Below, one piece after another: positions 1 to 10,214 of a stretch of DNA of 64,000 nt (positions are counted from its first letter, which is position 1; each line of letters begins with the position of its first letter). Made by a program: the position numbers and the translations under genes. This DNA is from Halomonas sp. HL-48 (GTDB taxonomy: Bacteria; Pseudomonadota; Gammaproteobacteria; Pseudomonadales; Halomonadaceae): contig NZ_LJZS01000002.1 in the NCBI RefSeq assembly GCF_001314875.1, positions 248,001-312,000 of the forward strand, given 5' to 3'. Under the pieces are notes generated by a model. The model did not search any database. It was not told the DNA's origin and saw nothing but the letters and a program-made list of their open reading frames with translations.

Positions 1-1497
1 CACGCCAGGCCCAGTGCCGCGTGGATAACGCACGGCGGCGGGGCCGGGGTGGTGATAGGCGGCGCTGAGCATGGCGCGGCATTCGGCTTCGTCGGCCGGG
101 GCGAGAATCACCATGCCCGGCACGCAGCGCAGAAACGACAGGTCCATGCTGCCGTGATGGGTGGGGCCGTCTTCGCCCACCAGTCCAGCGCGGTCAATGG
201 CAAAGGTGACGTCGAGGTTTTGCACCGCGACGTCATGAATCAGCTGATCGTAGCCGCGCTGCAAGAAGGTGGAATAAATCGCCACCACCGGCTTCATGCT
301 TTCGCAGGCCATGCCCGCCGCGAGTGTCACCGCGTGCTGCTCGGCAATCGCGACATCGAAATAGCGTTCGGGATATTCCTTGGAGAAGCGGATCAGGTCG
401 GAGCCTTCGCGCATCGCCGGGGTAATGCCCATCAGCCGGTCATCAGCGGCGGCCATGTCACACAGCCAATCGCCGAATACGTTGCAGTACTTTTTCTTGG
501 GCGCGGTGTTGACAATGGGTTTTTTGCCAGCGCCCTTGCCGACGACGGCGCTGGGTTTTTCCAGCTTGGTGATCGCGTGGTAGCCGATCTGGTCGGCCTC
601 GGCGGGCAGAAAGCCCTTACCCTTGACGGTCTTGATGTGCAGAAACTGCGGGCCGTCCAGATCGCGCAGGTTCTCGAGGGTTCCGGTAAGCGTCTCGAGG
701 TCGTGACCGTCGATGGGCCCGACGTAGTGAAAGCCCATCTCTTCAAACAGCGTGGCGGGGCTGACCATGCCCTTCATGTGTTCTTCGGTGCGCCGGGCAA
801 GCTCGAGCGCACCGGGTAGGTGGGACAGCACCTTCTTGCCCTCTTCGCGCATCTTGAGATAGGGCTTGCTGGACAGCACCCGGGCCAGGTAGGTGGCCAT
901 GCCGCCGACGTTTTCGGAGATCGACATTTCGTTGTCGTTGAGGATCACCAGCATGTTGGCGTCCACATGCCCGGCATGGGCAAGAGCTTCAAAGGCCATG
1001 CCCGCGCTGAGCGCGCCGTCGCCAATGATCGCGCAGACCCGGCGCTTTTCGCCCTGGGCGCGAGCGGCAAGCGCCATGCCCAGTGCCGCGGAAATCGAGG
1101 TGCTGGAATGGCCGACGCCAAAGGTGTCGTAGTCGGATTCGGCGCGGCGCGGGAAGGCGGCAAGCCCGCCGTGCTGGCGAATGCTCAGCATGGCGTCGCG
1201 GCGGCCGGTCAGAATCTTGTGTGGGTAGGCTTGATGACCCACGTCCCATACCAGGCGGTCGTCGGGGGTGTGAAAGGCGTGGTGCAGCGCCACGCTCAGC
1301 TCGACCACACCCAGGCCCGCGCCAAAGTGACCGCCGGACACTCCGACGCTGTAAAGCAGGTAGGCGCGCAGCTCGTCGGCCAGTTGGGCCAACTGCCTGG
1401 CGTTCATGGCCCGCAGGGCGGCGGGATGATCAAAGGAGTCGAGCAGCGGCGTCGCCGGACGCTCGCGGGGAATCTCGTCGAACAGCTTCATGGGCAT
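1..1497 (-). CDS. dxs: 1-deoxy-D-xylulose-5-phosphate synthase (partial, C-terminus outside window)
   Basis: Thiamine-diphosphate enzyme that condenses pyruvate with glyceraldehyde-3-phosphate, the first step of the MEP isoprenoid pathway, in the cytoplasm. The reverse strand is open for 499 codons to the window edge; family members are about 620-640 residues, so roughly 130 are missing. Visible family blocks include SGHF-like [20 protein letters not shown], the [13 protein letters not shown] thiamine-binding stretch, [12 protein letters not shown], and AIAEQHAVT before the final visible [10 protein letters not shown]. The start is ATG at 1497 or, six bases on, 1491; neither has a clear ribosome-binding site. 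It lies 17 bp after ispA on the same strand, so xseB-ispA-dxs reads as one operon. Confidence 0.95.
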   Translation of the reverse strand, partial: MPMKLFDEIPRERPATPLLDSFDHPAALRAMNARQLAQLADELRAYLLYSVGVSGGHFGAGLGVVELSVALHHAFHTPDDRLVWDVGHQAYPHKILTGRRDAMLSIRQHGGLAAFPRRAESDYDTFGVGHSSTSISAALGMALAARAQGEKRRVCAIIGDGALSAGMAFEALAHAGHVDANMLVILNDNEMSISENVGGMATYLARVLSSKPYLKMREEGKKVLSHLPGALELARRTEEHMKGMVSPATLFEEMGFHYVGPIDGHDLETLTGTLENLRDLDGPQFLHIKTVKGKGFLPAEADQIGYHAITKLEKPSAVVGKGAGKKPIVNTAPKKKYCNVFGDWLCDMAAADDRLMGITPAMREGSDLIRFSKEYPERYFDVAIAEQHAVTLAAGMACESMKPVVAIYSTFLQRGYDQLIHDVAVQNLDVTFAIDRAGLVGEDGPTHHGSMDLSFLRCVPGMVILAPADEAECRAMLSAAYHHPGPAAVRYPRGTGPGV

Positions 1498-1514
1498 GTT
1501 TTTATGAACATCGT

Positions 1515-2408
1515 TTAGTGGTCGCGCTCGATCATGTAGTGAGCAAGGTCGGCCAATGGTTGCGCGTTCTTGCCCAGCGGGGCAAGGGCGGCGATGGCCT
1601 CGTCAATTAGCGTCTGGGCTTTGTGCTGTGCGCCCTCAAGGCCCAGTAAACCGGGGTATGTGGGCTTGGCGCGGGCAGCATCGGCGCCGGATGTTTTGCC
1701 CAGCGTGGCGGTGTCACCCGTCACGTCGAGCACATCGTCGTGAATCTGGAAGGCTAGTCCAATGGCGCGCGCGTAGCGAATCAGCGCCTGCAAACGCGGG
1801 TCGTGTTCGTCAACGGCGATCAGGCCGCCCAGGCGAACCGCCGCGACGATCAGCGCGCCGGTCTTGTGAGCGTGCATGTGTGCCAGGGCATCTACATTGG
1901 GGTGGCCGCCGACGGCCGCCAGGTCCAGCGCCTGGCCAGCCACCATGCCATCGCGGCCGGCGGCGCTGGCCAGGGTGGTGACCAGACCGCCCAGCCGTGG
2001 GTGCGCGGTGCGTGCCAGCACTTCGAAGGCCAGGGCCTGAAGGGCATCACCGGCGAGAATCGCGGTGGCTTCATCGAATGCCTTGTGAACGGTGGGCTGG
2101 CCGCGGCGCAGGTCGTCATCGTCCATGGCGGGCAGATCGTCGTGAATCAGCGAGTAGGCGTGAATCAGTTCGATGGCGGCGGCGGGGGCGTCAAGTTCGT
2201 CATCGTCGGCGCCCAGGGCGCGGCCGGCCAGATAAACCAGCAAGGGGCGCAGTCGCTTGCCGCCGACCAGCAGGCCGTGGCGCATGGCCGCCTCGAGACG
2301 TGGCTCGGTGGCTGGGCGCGCATCGAACAGCGCGGTCAGGGTGGCGTCAACGCGGGTATTGCTTGTGTCACGTAACCTGGCCAGCCCAGCGGCGGGGGGC
2401 GCTACCAT
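1515..2408 (-). CDS. ispA: Farnesyl diphosphate synthase (geranyltranstransferase)
   Basis: Trans-prenyltransferase that extends DMAPP/GPP with IPP to farnesyl diphosphate. The 297-residue protein has both aspartate-rich motifs that bind the Mg-diphosphate: DDLPAMDDD from residue 90 and QIHDDVLD with D224, D225 and D228. GGKRLRP near residue 50 is the usual IPP-binding segment. The start at 2408 has a good ribosome-binding site (AAGGAG) lying inside the end of xseB, and the genes overlap by 7 bp. Conserved order xseB-ispA-dxs supports the assignment. Confidence 0.95.
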   Translation of the reverse strand: MVAPPAAGLARLRDTSNTRVDATLTALFDARPATEPRLEAAMRHGLLVGGKRLRPLLVYLAGRALGADDDELDAPAAAIELIHAYSLIHDDLPAMDDDDLRRGQPTVHKAFDEATAILAGDALQALAFEVLARTAHPRLGGLVTTLASAAGRDGMVAGQALDLAAVGGHPNVDALAHMHAHKTGALIVAAVRLGGLIAVDEHDPRLQALIRYARAIGLAFQIHDDVLDVTGDTATLGKTSGADAARAKPTYPGLLGLEGAQHKAQTLIDEAIAALAPLGKNAQPLADLAHYMIERDH

Positions 2409-2692
2409 GGCGGCGTCTCCTTGTTGCTGTCATCGGCGTCGTCCGTGGACGCGTCGGGGCCTGCAAAGGGGGCAACATTCAAGCGGCCGTCGTTATCTTC
2501 GCTCAGGGCGCGCACCTTGAGTTCGGCGCTGTCCAGGCGTTGTTGGGCGTCGCGCGTCAGGCGGACGCCTTGCTCGAAAGCCGTCAGTGCATCTTCCAAT
2601 GAGAGTTCGCCTGACTCAAGGCGTTCCACGATGGTTTCGAGTTGCTCAACCGTGGCGGCAAAATCTTGTGGTGCGGATGTAGTGTCACTCAT
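2402..2692 (-). CDS. xseB: Exodeoxyribonuclease VII small subunit
   Basis: Small subunit of exonuclease VII, which degrades single-stranded DNA together with XseA (not in this window). The 96-residue protein has the characteristic core [20 protein letters not shown] followed by [15 protein letters not shown], two helices that pack as a coiled coil. Length is usual for the family. It is the first gene of the reverse-strand operon with ispA and dxs and is divergent from serA. The 240 bp between xseB and serA must hold both promoters; I see only weak candidates there. Confidence 0.93.
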   Translation of the reverse strand: MSDTTSAPQDFAATVEQLETIVERLESGELSLEDALTAFEQGVRLTRDAQQRLDSAELKVRALSEDNDGRLNVAPFAGPDASTDDADDSNKETPPW

Positions 2693-2932
2693 TGGGCAAT
2701 GCCTGTCGTCAAAGCGTATCGTCTAGTAGCCGGCCACAGTATACACCGAGGGCGGGGGGTGGCGTCTGCCCTCCTGGCGTTGGCCAACCGCCGACTTGCG
2801 TCGCGTTCATCTTGACAACGCAGACTTTTCATCATGCGGGCGCGGCGATAGCGCGGGCGGATGTGCTACCATAGCGGCCTTTCGTGAACCGTTACACGGC
2901 GCCAGCCGCCGACCATAGAGGTTGATTCAGCC

Positions 2933-4177
2933 ATGGCCAAAACGTCCCTGGACAAGAGCAAGATCAAGATCCTGCTACTCGAGGGCGTCCACCAGAGCGC
3001 GGTGGACAATTTTCAGAACGCAGGGTACGAAAACGTCGAGCACCTGCCGACATCGCTTGATGAGGAAGCGCTGATCGAGAAGATCCGCGACGTGCACTTC
3101 ATCGGCATTCGTTCCCGCACTCAGCTGACCGAGCGCGTGTTCGAGGCGGCGGAGAAGCTCGTAGGCGTTGGCTGTTTCTGTATCGGCACCAATCAGGTCG
3201 ACCTCAATGCGGCCCTCAAGCGCGGCATTGCGGTATTCAATGCGCCGTACTCGAATACCCGCTCGGTGGCGGAGCTGGTGCTTGCTGAAGCCATCATGCT
3301 GCTGCGCGGTATTCCCGAGAAAAATGCCCGCGCCCATCAGGGTGGCTGGTTGAAATCGGCCAAGAATTCTCACGAAGCACGGGGCAAGACCCTGGGGATC
3401 GTCGGGTACGGCAGCATCGGCGCGCAGCTGTCGGTACTCGCCGAATCGCTGGGCTTCAACGTCATTTATTACGATGTGATCACCAAGTTGGGCATGGGCA
3501 ACGCCAACCAAGTGGCCAGCCTCGGCGAACTGCTGGGCCGTTCGGACGTGGTGAGTCTCCACGTGCCCGATCTGGCGTCCACCCGCTGGATGATCGGCGA
3601 AAAGGAAATCGCCGCCATGAAGCCGGGCGCAATCCTGATCAATGCCTCGCGGGGCAGCGTGGTGGAAATCGAGCCGCTGGCCAAAGCGATCAAGGCGGGC
3701 AGGCTTAATGGCGCGGCGATCGACGTCTTCCCCGTCGAGCCCAAGGGCAACGAGGAAACGTTCGAAAGCCCGCTGCGCGGCCTGGAAAACGTCATCCTGA
3801 CGCCGCATATAGGTGGCTCTACCCTGGAAGCCCAGGAGAATATCGGCATCGAAGTGTCCGAAAAGCTGATCACCTATTCGGACAACGGCACCACGGTGAC
3901 GTCGGTCAACTTCCCCGAAGTGGCGCTGCCGGCACACCCGGACAAGCATCGCCTGCTGCACATTCACGACAACGTGCCCGGCGTGCTGTCGCAGATCAAC
4001 CGCGTGCTGTCCGAGAACGGTATCAACATCTCGGGTCAGTACCTGCAGACCAATGAAAAAGTTGGCTACGTGGTGATCGACGTTGATAAAGCCTATGGCC
4101 CTCAGGCGCTTGAGGCGCTGAAGAAGGTGGACCATACGCTGAAGATTCGTGCGTTGTATTCGGCGCAGAATAGTTAA
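2933..4177 (+). CDS. serA: D-3-phosphoglycerate dehydrogenase
   Basis: Oxidises 3-phosphoglycerate to 3-phosphohydroxypyruvate with NAD, the first step of serine synthesis. The 414 residues match the E. coli-type short SerA (about 410). NAD-binding motif GIVGYGSIG lies at 155-163; the catalytic residues of the 2-hydroxyacid dehydrogenase fold appear as R240 (in NASRGSVVE), E269 (VEP) and H292 (TPHIGGS). A C-terminal ACT domain, about 340-414, is the site of serine feedback inhibition in this family. The gene stands alone, ending in a strong hairpin shared with the convergent pirin gene. Confidence 0.97.
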   Translation: MAKTSLDKSKIKILLLEGVHQSAVDNFQNAGYENVEHLPTSLDEEALIEKIRDVHFIGIRSRTQLTERVFEAAEKLVGVGCFCIGTNQVDLNAALKRGIAVFNAPYSNTRSVAELVLAEAIMLLRGIPEKNARAHQGGWLKSAKNSHEARGKTLGIVGYGSIGAQLSVLAESLGFNVIYYDVITKLGMGNANQVASLGELLGRSDVVSLHVPDLASTRWMIGEKEIAAMKPGAILINASRGSVVEIEPLAKAIKAGRLNGAAIDVFPVEPKGNEETFESPLRGLENVILTPHIGGSTLEAQENIGIEVSEKLITYSDNGTTVTSVNFPEVALPAHPDKHRLLHIHDNVPGVLSQINRVLSENGINISGQYLQTNEKVGYVVIDVDKAYGPQALEALKKVDHTLKIRALYSAQNS

Positions 4178-4204
4178 ACCCGTATGTAAAGTAGGGCACT
4201 ATAG

Positions 4205-4237
4205 AAACGGCTCCTCTCTTGAGGAGCCGTTTTGTTT
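4205..4237. terminator. Bidirectional intrinsic terminator between serA and pirin gene
   Basis: Perfect 12-bp arms (4205-4216 and 4221-4232) around a TCTT loop, with a T-rich tail on the plus strand and A-rich flank that serves as T-tail on the minus strand. It lies between two convergent genes and can stop transcription from both sides. Confidence 0.9.
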
Positions 4238-4248
4238 GATAAGAGCGG

Positions 4249-4938
4249 TTAAGCGAGATCAAACAGCAACACTTCCCCCGCTTCCTTACCTGTCAGGTTG
4301 ATCGTCTCGTCCGGTGTAAACGCCGCCGCGTCGCCGGCGCTCAACGCCTCGCCGTTGACCTCCATTTCGCCTTTGACCACGTGCAGCCAGGCATGCCGGG
4401 TGGACGGGGTTTCTGCGTGGTCGCCCGGGCCGAACAGCCCCGCGTAAAGGTTGACGTCCTGATTGACGCTGACCGAGCCGTCCCTGCCGTCCTGGGAAGC
4501 CACCAGGCGCCATTGGCCCTGGCGTTCGGCGGTTGGGAAGGCCTTCTGCTCGTAGCTGGGGGCTATCCCGCGCTTTGCGGGCTCGATCCATATCTGCAGG
4601 AAGTGCAGGCCGTTCTCCTTGGAATGGTTGAACTCGCTGTGCAACACCCCGGTGCCCGCCGACATGCGCTGCACATCGCCCGGGCGCATGACCTCACCGT
4701 TGCCCATATTGTCCTGGTGGGCCATTTCGCCTTCCAGCACGTAGGAAATGATCTCCATATCCCGGTGGGGGTGAGCGCCAAACCCATGGCCCGCCGCGAC
4801 GCGGTCCTCGTTGATCACGCGCAGCGCGCGGAATCCCATGTGGTCAGGATCCATGTAGTTGGCAAAAGAAAACGTATGGTAGGAACGCAGCCAGCCGTGG
4901 TCGGCGTAGCCCCGCTCGTTGGCACGGCGAAGTTTCAT
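4249..4938 (-). CDS. Pirin family protein (YhhW/quercetinase-like)
   Basis: Bicupin of the pirin family. The N-terminal cupin keeps the metal ligands of the family, H56 and H58 in AHPHRDMEI, H100 and E102 in HSEFNHS. E. coli YhhW has quercetin 2,3-dioxygenase activity in vitro, but the physiological substrate of most bacterial pirins is unknown, so the function is left open. At 229 residues it is the usual size. The start is supported by AGGAG six bases upstream. It is a single gene, convergent with serA and divergent from trhO. Confidence 0.88.
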   Translation of the reverse strand: MKLRRANERGYADHGWLRSYHTFSFANYMDPDHMGFRALRVINEDRVAAGHGFGAHPHRDMEIISYVLEGEMAHQDNMGNGEVMRPGDVQRMSAGTGVLHSEFNHSKENGLHFLQIWIEPAKRGIAPSYEQKAFPTAERQGQWRLVASQDGRDGSVSVNQDVNLYAGLFGPGDHAETPSTRHAWLHVVKGEMEVNGEALSAGDAAAFTPDETINLTGKEAGEVLLFDLA

Positions 4939-5091
4939 CGGGTGCTCCTTGCGCGTTAAGCGTGTCAGTCAAAGATGATGTTCAATATACGCCGCCTGCA
5001 TCGCTCGTGGGGTGAAGGTTTCTCAATGATCGCGTCGAATAAATCGACGTATCAGCGCGTGATTCCATGACCTGGGTCAAACGGCCGGCAT

Positions 5092-5128
5092 CGCGCTAGA
5101 CGCGCGCTAGACGCGGCTTTTTGCTATC
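5092..5128 (+). promoter_or_regulatory. Tandem 9-bp repeat and extended -10 promoter candidate of trhO
   Basis: CGCGCTAGA is repeated directly at 5092-5100 and 5101-5109. Just downstream TGCTATCAT (5120-5128) resembles an extended -10 element and lies about 60 bp before the trhO start. A further small palindrome, CGTCGA-N5-TCGACG at 5033-5049, lies between the divergent pirin and trhO genes. No convincing -35 was found, so the call is weak. Confidence 0.35.
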
Positions 5129-5186
5129 ATATGGCCGTTTATTCACCTGGTCCGCCTTTTACGGGGGCGACTACCTGGAGTCTGTC

Positions 5187-6140
5187 ATGTCAGTACCTAC
5201 CTCATCGCCGCGCATTGTGGTCGCGGCGCTCTATAAGTTCGTCACCCTGAACGACTTTGAAGCCCTGCGCGAGCCGCTGCGCCAGACCATGCTGGATAAC
5301 GGCGTGAAAGGCACCCTGCTGCTGGCCAAGGAAGGCATCAACGGCACGGTAGCGGGCACCCGCGAGGGCATCGATGCGCTGCTCGCCTGGCTGACCGCCG
5401 ACCCGCGCTTCGCCGATATCGATCATAAAGAGTCGTTCTGCGACGAGCCGCCGTTTTACCGCACCAAGGTGAAGCTGAAAAAAGAGATCGTCACCCTGGG
5501 CGTACCCGATATCGATCCTAACGACACCGTGGGCACCTACGTCGAGCCCGAGCACTGGAACGACATTATTGCCGACCCGGAAGTGCTGGTAATCGATACG
5601 CGTAACGACTACGAAGTGGAGATCGGCAGCTTCGAAGGCGCGGTGGATCCTAAAACCACCACCTTCCGCGAGTTTCCCGAGTACGTGCGCGAGCACTACG
5701 ACCCACAAAAGCACAAGAAAGTGGCGATGTTCTGCACCGGCGGCATCCGCTGCGAAAAAGCCTCCAGCTTCATGCTCAAGGAAGGCTTCGACGAGGTCTA
5801 TCACCTCAAGGGCGGTGTGCTGAACTACCTGGAGAAAGTCCCCGAGGAGCAGTCGCTGTGGCGCGGCGAGTGCTTCGTTTTTGATAACCGGGTCACGGTG
5901 CGCCACGATCTGAGCGAAGGCGAATTCGAACAGTGCCACGCCTGCCGGCGACCGATTTCCGCCGAGGATATGCAGTCCGCCGCCTACGAGCCGGGCATCA
6001 GCTGCCCCCACTGCATCGACTCGCTGCCCGAGAAAACCCGCGCCGCCGCCCGCGAGCGCCAGCGTCAGATCGACCTGGCCAAAGCCCGGGGCGAGCCCCA
6101 TCCGCTGGGCCGCGACATGCGTAAGGCGTCATCGAGTTAA
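5187..6140 (+). CDS. trhO: tRNA uridine(34) hydroxylase, rhodanese-like
   Basis: Member of the YceA/TrhO family, which hydroxylates U34 of certain tRNAs to 5-hydroxyuridine with O2. The 317-residue protein has an N-terminal acylphosphatase-like region, then a rhodanese domain (about 125-240) with the active cysteine C183 in [10 protein letters not shown], and a C-terminal cysteine-rich stretch (CHACRRPI and ISCPHC) that could bind a metal. I chose ATG 5187 because GGAG lies six bases upstream; the frame is open further upstream to 5121 but that part looks non-coding. Monocistronic by its surroundings. Confidence 0.92.
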   Translation: MSVPTSSPRIVVAALYKFVTLNDFEALREPLRQTMLDNGVKGTLLLAKEGINGTVAGTREGIDALLAWLTADPRFADIDHKESFCDEPPFYRTKVKLKKEIVTLGVPDIDPNDTVGTYVEPEHWNDIIADPEVLVIDTRNDYEVEIGSFEGAVDPKTTTFREFPEYVREHYDPQKHKKVAMFCTGGIRCEKASSFMLKEGFDEVYHLKGGVLNYLEKVPEEQSLWRGECFVFDNRVTVRHDLSEGEFEQCHACRRPISAEDMQSAAYEPGISCPHCIDSLPEKTRAAARERQRQIDLAKARGEPHPLGRDMRKASSS

Positions 6141-6268
6141 GCGCTTGGCGGTGACGTTTCAGTGATGGAATTCGTTTCCGTAAACACGACAGGTGGGGCC
6201 TAAGCACGTTATCCTGCGTTTTTGCGCCTTCATAAGCGTCTTTGGGAGCGTGTTAAGGAGAATGTTCG

Positions 6269-7096
6269 GTGAGTGACGTAAAGCGCAGGACCGTGGGTCG
6301 TCCGGCCAGCACGGCAAAAGCGGGCGGCGGACACAGTCAGTCATTGGTGCGGGGGTTGAACCTGCTGGAATACCTGGCCAGCAGCCCCGAAGGCTTGGCG
6401 CTATCGTCGCTGGCGGAGATGGCCGACCTCGCGCCGTCTACCACCCACCGTCTGCTGCAGGCCCTGCAGAGCCAGGGCTTTGTCAGCCAGGAAAACGAGC
6501 AGGGTCTGTGGCGAATCGACGTCAAAACTTTCCGTATCGGCAATAGCTTCCTTGAAGCGCGCGATGTGGTGGCTACCAGCCGACCGTTCCTGCGCCGCCT
6601 GACCGCCGAGACCGGAGAAACCGCCAACCTGGGTATTCGCGACGCTGACACGGCGGTATTTCTGGCCCAGCACGAGTCACCGCAGATGATGCGCATGATC
6701 ACCCGGCTGGGCTCGCGGGCGCCGCTGCACGCCTCGGGGGTGGGCAAGGCGCTGCTCGCCTGGATGCCCGAGGATGAACGTGCAAAGCTCCTTGCCCGCG
6801 GTGAACTGGCCCGGGTGACCGAAAACACCTTTTATCAGCCCGACACTCTCCTGAGCGAGATGCAGCGTATTCGAGACCAGGGGTTTGCCTGCGACCGCGA
6901 AGAGCATGCCATTGGTCTGCATTGCGTGGCGGCCTGTATTCACGATGAGCATGGGCTGCCGCTGGCCGCCATTTCGGTATCCGGCCCGGTGGCGCGGATT
7001 CCTGAGGCGCGCCTGCTTGAGCTGGGAGCGCTGGCCCGGCAAGTGGCGGACGAAATTACCCTGCAGCTTGGCGGGCAGCTCAACGCACCTGAATGA
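6269..7096 (+). CDS. IclR family transcriptional regulator
   Basis: 275-residue DNA-binding protein. The N-terminal winged helix-turn-helix is visible in SLAEMADLAPSTTHRLLQAL (about 48-67); the C-terminal effector domain has the family hallmarks LHASGVGKALLAW and FACDREEHAIGLHCVA. Translation starts at GTG 6269, chosen for the AAGGAG at a good distance upstream. The stop overlaps the start of the next gene (ATGA), so the two are probably co-transcribed. The effector and targets cannot be read from the sequence; no catabolic gene is adjacent. Confidence 0.9.
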   Translation: MSDVKRRTVGRPASTAKAGGGHSQSLVRGLNLLEYLASSPEGLALSSLAEMADLAPSTTHRLLQALQSQGFVSQENEQGLWRIDVKTFRIGNSFLEARDVVATSRPFLRRLTAETGETANLGIRDADTAVFLAQHESPQMMRMITRLGSRAPLHASGVGKALLAWMPEDERAKLLARGELARVTENTFYQPDTLLSEMQRIRDQGFACDREEHAIGLHCVAACIHDEHGLPLAAISVSGPVARIPEARLLELGALARQVADEITLQLGGQLNAPE

Positions 7097-7521
7097 TCAG
7101 TCTTTTCTGGGTCGCGTTGCTCAGCGCCACGCTGTTGCCCGGCAGTTCGGAAGTATGGCTGGCGCGGCAGTGGTGCCTGGACCAGCCGGTCCTGGCGTTG
7201 TGGGCGGTGGCTACCGCAGGCAATACCCTGGGGAGTCTTATCAATGTGGCGCTGGGCCGCTATGCGCGGCGCTTCCAGGAGCGTCGTTGGTTTCCTGCCT
7301 CGGCCGCGCAGCTTGCCCGCGCCGAGCGCTGGTACCAACGCGTCGGCGAAGCCAGCCTGCTGCTTTCCTGGCTGCCGATCATCGGCGACCCGCTGACCGT
7401 CGTGGCCGGCGTGCTGCGCCTTGCCTGGTGGCGGGCGTTGGCCTGGATCTTCGTTGCCAAAGGCGCGCGCTATGCGCTGATCCTCGTTTTGGCCTCGTCA
7501 TGGCTTGGGCCCTATTGTTAG
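7093..7521 (+). CDS. YqaA family membrane protein (DedA/SNARE-associated-like)
   Basis: 142-residue inner-membrane protein resembling E. coli YqaA: about three to four hydrophobic segments, the conserved block AGNTLGSLINVALGRYARR, and PIIGDPLTVVAGVLRL near the C-terminus. These resemble the re-entrant loops of the DedA superfamily, whose better-known members are lipid flippases or depend on the proton gradient. Exact function unknown. Overlaps the IclR gene by 4 bp (ATGA), indicating translational coupling. Confidence 0.8.
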   Translation: MISLFWVALLSATLLPGSSEVWLARQWCLDQPVLALWAVATAGNTLGSLINVALGRYARRFQERRWFPASAAQLARAERWYQRVGEASLLLSWLPIIGDPLTVVAGVLRLAWWRALAWIFVAKGARYALILVLASSWLGPYC

Positions 7522-7755
7522 CCATCACGGTATAACCTTGTGCCTTGTGGGCTACGCCAATCACGTTGCGCCAGGCAACGGCTTGTATGAAAGTTGTTAG
7601 TTTACAACGCGGCCCTGTCCTCTTTTCCCCTGTCATCATGTTAGGCTAAACATCTTGTACAATGCTTACATTGCTAGACGTTTAGATTATCGACTGCAGA
7701 CATGTGCCGTCGTCAGATTGAACAGACGACTCACCATCCAAAGGGAGATTTCGGT

Positions 7756-10140
7756 GTGACGCCACTACGTTTACTACCCTGGCTCGGCGTTTGGCTGATA
7801 ACGCTGGTTGCGTTATTTGCCGCGCCGGCGTTCGCGCAAAGCGGCGCAGATAGCGGCGACGGAGCCGAGGCGGCTGAGCCGCAATCATACGAATCCCTGG
7901 CCAACCTGCTCGAAGACGAGCAGGCGCGTCAGGAACTCATCGACTTGTTGCGCAGCCAGGCCTCGGAAGTGGCCGAGTCCAGCGGTGAAGTGTCTGAGGG
8001 CGCCGCTGAAGGCAGCGACATGGCGCCTGAAGACGTATCGTTGCCCCGCCAACTGGCTGAGCTGACCAGTAACGTGGTCGACGACGTGAGCGGCCAGTTT
8101 GGTCAGGTGGCGTTGCTGATTCGCGACCTCTTCACCGGAAGAGGCGAGAGCAATTTCGATATGTCGGCGTTCATTAGCGCCGCGATCAACCTGGGCATCG
8201 TGATTGCCGCGACCTTTGCGTTGTTTGTGGTATTCCGCCGCGTCGCCAAACCGCTGTTTACCAAGATCAGCGGCTGGTCGCAGCACGGCGCAGGCATGAC
8301 AACGGTGCTGCGCTTGGTGGTGAGTGTGGCCATTGCGGCAGTGATCGATGTGCTGTTGGTGGCGCTGGCCTACGTGGGCGGTAACCTCATTGCCACCTTT
8401 GCGGTGGGCGAGACAGGCGATCTGTCCACCCGGGCATCGTTGTTCCTCAACGCTTTCCTGATCATCGAGCTACTCAAGGCCGCCGTCAGAATGCTGTTCT
8501 CCTCGCGCTATGAGGGGCTGCGCCTGCTGCCGATTTCGGCCAAGGAAGCCTCCTACTGGAATCGCTGGCTCGCGCGACTGATCGGCATGGTCGGCTACGG
8601 CCTGATGGTGGTGGTGCCGCTGGTTAACTTTTACGTTTCGGCGGCCGTCGGTCAGGCGCTGGGGCTGCTGATCATGCTGCTCGCCTTCATCTATGCCGTC
8701 GGGGTGGTGCTGAAAAACCGTGTGCGGCTGCGCGATAACCTGAACGCCATTGGTGCCCGTTCGACACTGGCGGCCAGCCGGGTATCGCTGCAGCTGTTTG
8801 CGCGCACCTGGCACCTGTTTGCGCTGTTCTATTTCCTGATGGTGTTTGTACTGACGCTAGTGCGCCCCGGAGACGCGCTGCCGTTTGTGCTGTTTGCCAC
8901 GCTGGAAACCCTCGCGGCAGTGGTGGTGGGGCTGCTGGTGTCGGCGTTTATCACCCAAACCATTGGCCGTCGCATTCAGCTGTCAGCCGATATGCGCCGG
9001 AAGTTGCCTCTGCTTGAGAAGCGCCTTAACCGCTACGTGCCCAACGCGCTCCGCATTCTGCGCACGGTGATCGTGGTGGCGGTGATCATGGTGGTGCTGG
9101 ACGCCTGGGGCGCCTTTAATCTGGCCGCCTGGTATGCCTCCGAAGCCGGTTCTGGTCTGGTCAGCAAGCTGACCAGCGTCGCCATTATCCTGCTCGTGGC
9201 TATCGGGGCATGGGTGGGGCTGGCAAGCCTGATCGAGCACAAGCTCAATCCGGACACCGGCGTGGGTGAGCCTACCGCTCGGGCCAAAACGCTGCTCAGC
9301 CTGTTCCGTAATGCGCTGGCGATTGCCATGGTGACGATTACCGGCATGATCGTGCTGTCGGAAATCGGTATCAATATTGGCCCGCTGATTGCCGGTGCCG
9401 GTGTGCTGGGTCTGGCGATTGGTTTTGGTGCGCAAAAACTGGTCCAGGATGTCATTACCGGCGTCTTCATTCAGGTGGAAAACGCCATGAATACCGGTGA
9501 CGTGGTGACCGTGGGTGGCATTACCGGCACGGCGGAAAAGCTCAGCATTCGCTCGGTGGGCATTCGCGACCTCAGTGGTACCTTCCATATCGTGCCGTTC
9601 TCGAGCGTCGACACGGTCTCGAACTACATGCGTGAGTTCGGCAACCACGTGGGCGAGTACGGTATTGCCTATCGCGAAAGTATCGATGACGCGATCGAGC
9701 AGCTCAAAGTTGCCTTCGAGGACCTCAAGGCCAGCGAAGAACATGGCCACAAACTGCTGGAAGAGATGACCGTTGCCGGTGTGATTGCGTTGGCGGACAA
9801 CTCGGTCAACATCCGTGTGGTGATCAAGACCACGCCGGGCGATCAGTGGGGCGTCGGGCGCGCGTACAACCGCCTCGTCAAGCTACGCTTCGACGAAGCC
9901 GGTATCGAAATACCGTTCCCGCATACCACGCTTTACTTCGGCGAAAACAAGGACGGTAGTGCGCCGCCGGCCAACGTGCGGGTGATTGACTCCATTGCCG
10001 AAGAAAAAGGCGGCAAACCAGCCCCTCAGCAGGACGCTGGGGAACAGCAACCCGCCTCCCATCAGGATGTGCAGCAAACGTCGGACCCGGATCACATCAA
10101 GCCCGACCACGACGATGTGGACACGCCTGACGGGCGCTAG
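7756..10140 (+). CDS. Large MscS-type mechanosensitive channel (YbiO/MscM-like)
   Basis: 794-residue inner-membrane channel that would release solutes on hypo-osmotic shock. The protein starts with a signal peptide (to AAPAFAQ), has an acidic periplasmic N-terminal region, several membrane helices, then the MscS core (about 530-780): AGAGVLGLAIGFGAQKLVQD is the pore-lining helix region, followed by the beta domain with GDVVTVGGITGTAEKLSIR. A hydrophilic tail ends it. I chose GTG 7756 rather than ATG 7702 because AGGGAG lies upstream and the signal peptide then begins properly. Size and layout are like E. coli YbiO. A strong terminator follows. Confidence 0.9.
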   Translation: MTPLRLLPWLGVWLITLVALFAAPAFAQSGADSGDGAEAAEPQSYESLANLLEDEQARQELIDLLRSQASEVAESSGEVSEGAAEGSDMAPEDVSLPRQLAELTSNVVDDVSGQFGQVALLIRDLFTGRGESNFDMSAFISAAINLGIVIAATFALFVVFRRVAKPLFTKISGWSQHGAGMTTVLRLVVSVAIAAVIDVLLVALAYVGGNLIATFAVGETGDLSTRASLFLNAFLIIELLKAAVRMLFSSRYEGLRLLPISAKEASYWNRWLARLIGMVGYGLMVVVPLVNFYVSAAVGQALGLLIMLLAFIYAVGVVLKNRVRLRDNLNAIGARSTLAASRVSLQLFARTWHLFALFYFLMVFVLTLVRPGDALPFVLFATLETLAAVVVGLLVSAFITQTIGRRIQLSADMRRKLPLLEKRLNRYVPNALRILRTVIVVAVIMVVLDAWGAFNLAAWYASEAGSGLVSKLTSVAIILLVAIGAWVGLASLIEHKLNPDTGVGEPTARAKTLLSLFRNALAIAMVTITGMIVLSEIGINIGPLIAGAGVLGLAIGFGAQKLVQDVITGVFIQVENAMNTGDVVTVGGITGTAEKLSIRSVGIRDLSGTFHIVPFSSVDTVSNYMREFGNHVGEYGIAYRESIDDAIEQLKVAFEDLKASEEHGHKLLEEMTVAGVIALADNSVNIRVVIKTTPGDQWGVGRAYNRLVKLRFDEAGIEIPFPHTTLYFGENKDGSAPPANVRVIDSIAEEKGGKPAPQQDAGEQQPASHQDVQQTSDPDHIKPDHDDVDTPDGR

Positions 10141-10156
10141 CGCGTCATCGCAACGC

Positions 10157-10187
10157 AAAAGGGGCTGCCAACCGGCAGCCCCTTTTT
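10157..10187. terminator. Intrinsic terminator after the MscS gene
   Basis: GGGGCTGCC (10161-10169) and GGCAGCCCC (10174-10182) form a strong hairpin followed by TTTTT; the AAAA flank on the left lets it also act for the convergent reverse-strand folM gene. Confidence 0.9.
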
Positions 10188-10214
10188 GTTGGTAGTGCGC
10201 GCGCCCAGTGGGGT

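Noticed and set aside
49..1610. Several long plus-strand frames over the dxs/ispA start
   Set aside because: They are antisense to dxs, whose reverse-strand translation has clear family motifs; the plus-strand proteins have no recognisable features.
2975..4135. 386-codon reverse frame opposite serA
   Set aside because: Antisense shadow of a high-GC gene; serA itself has complete motifs on the plus strand.
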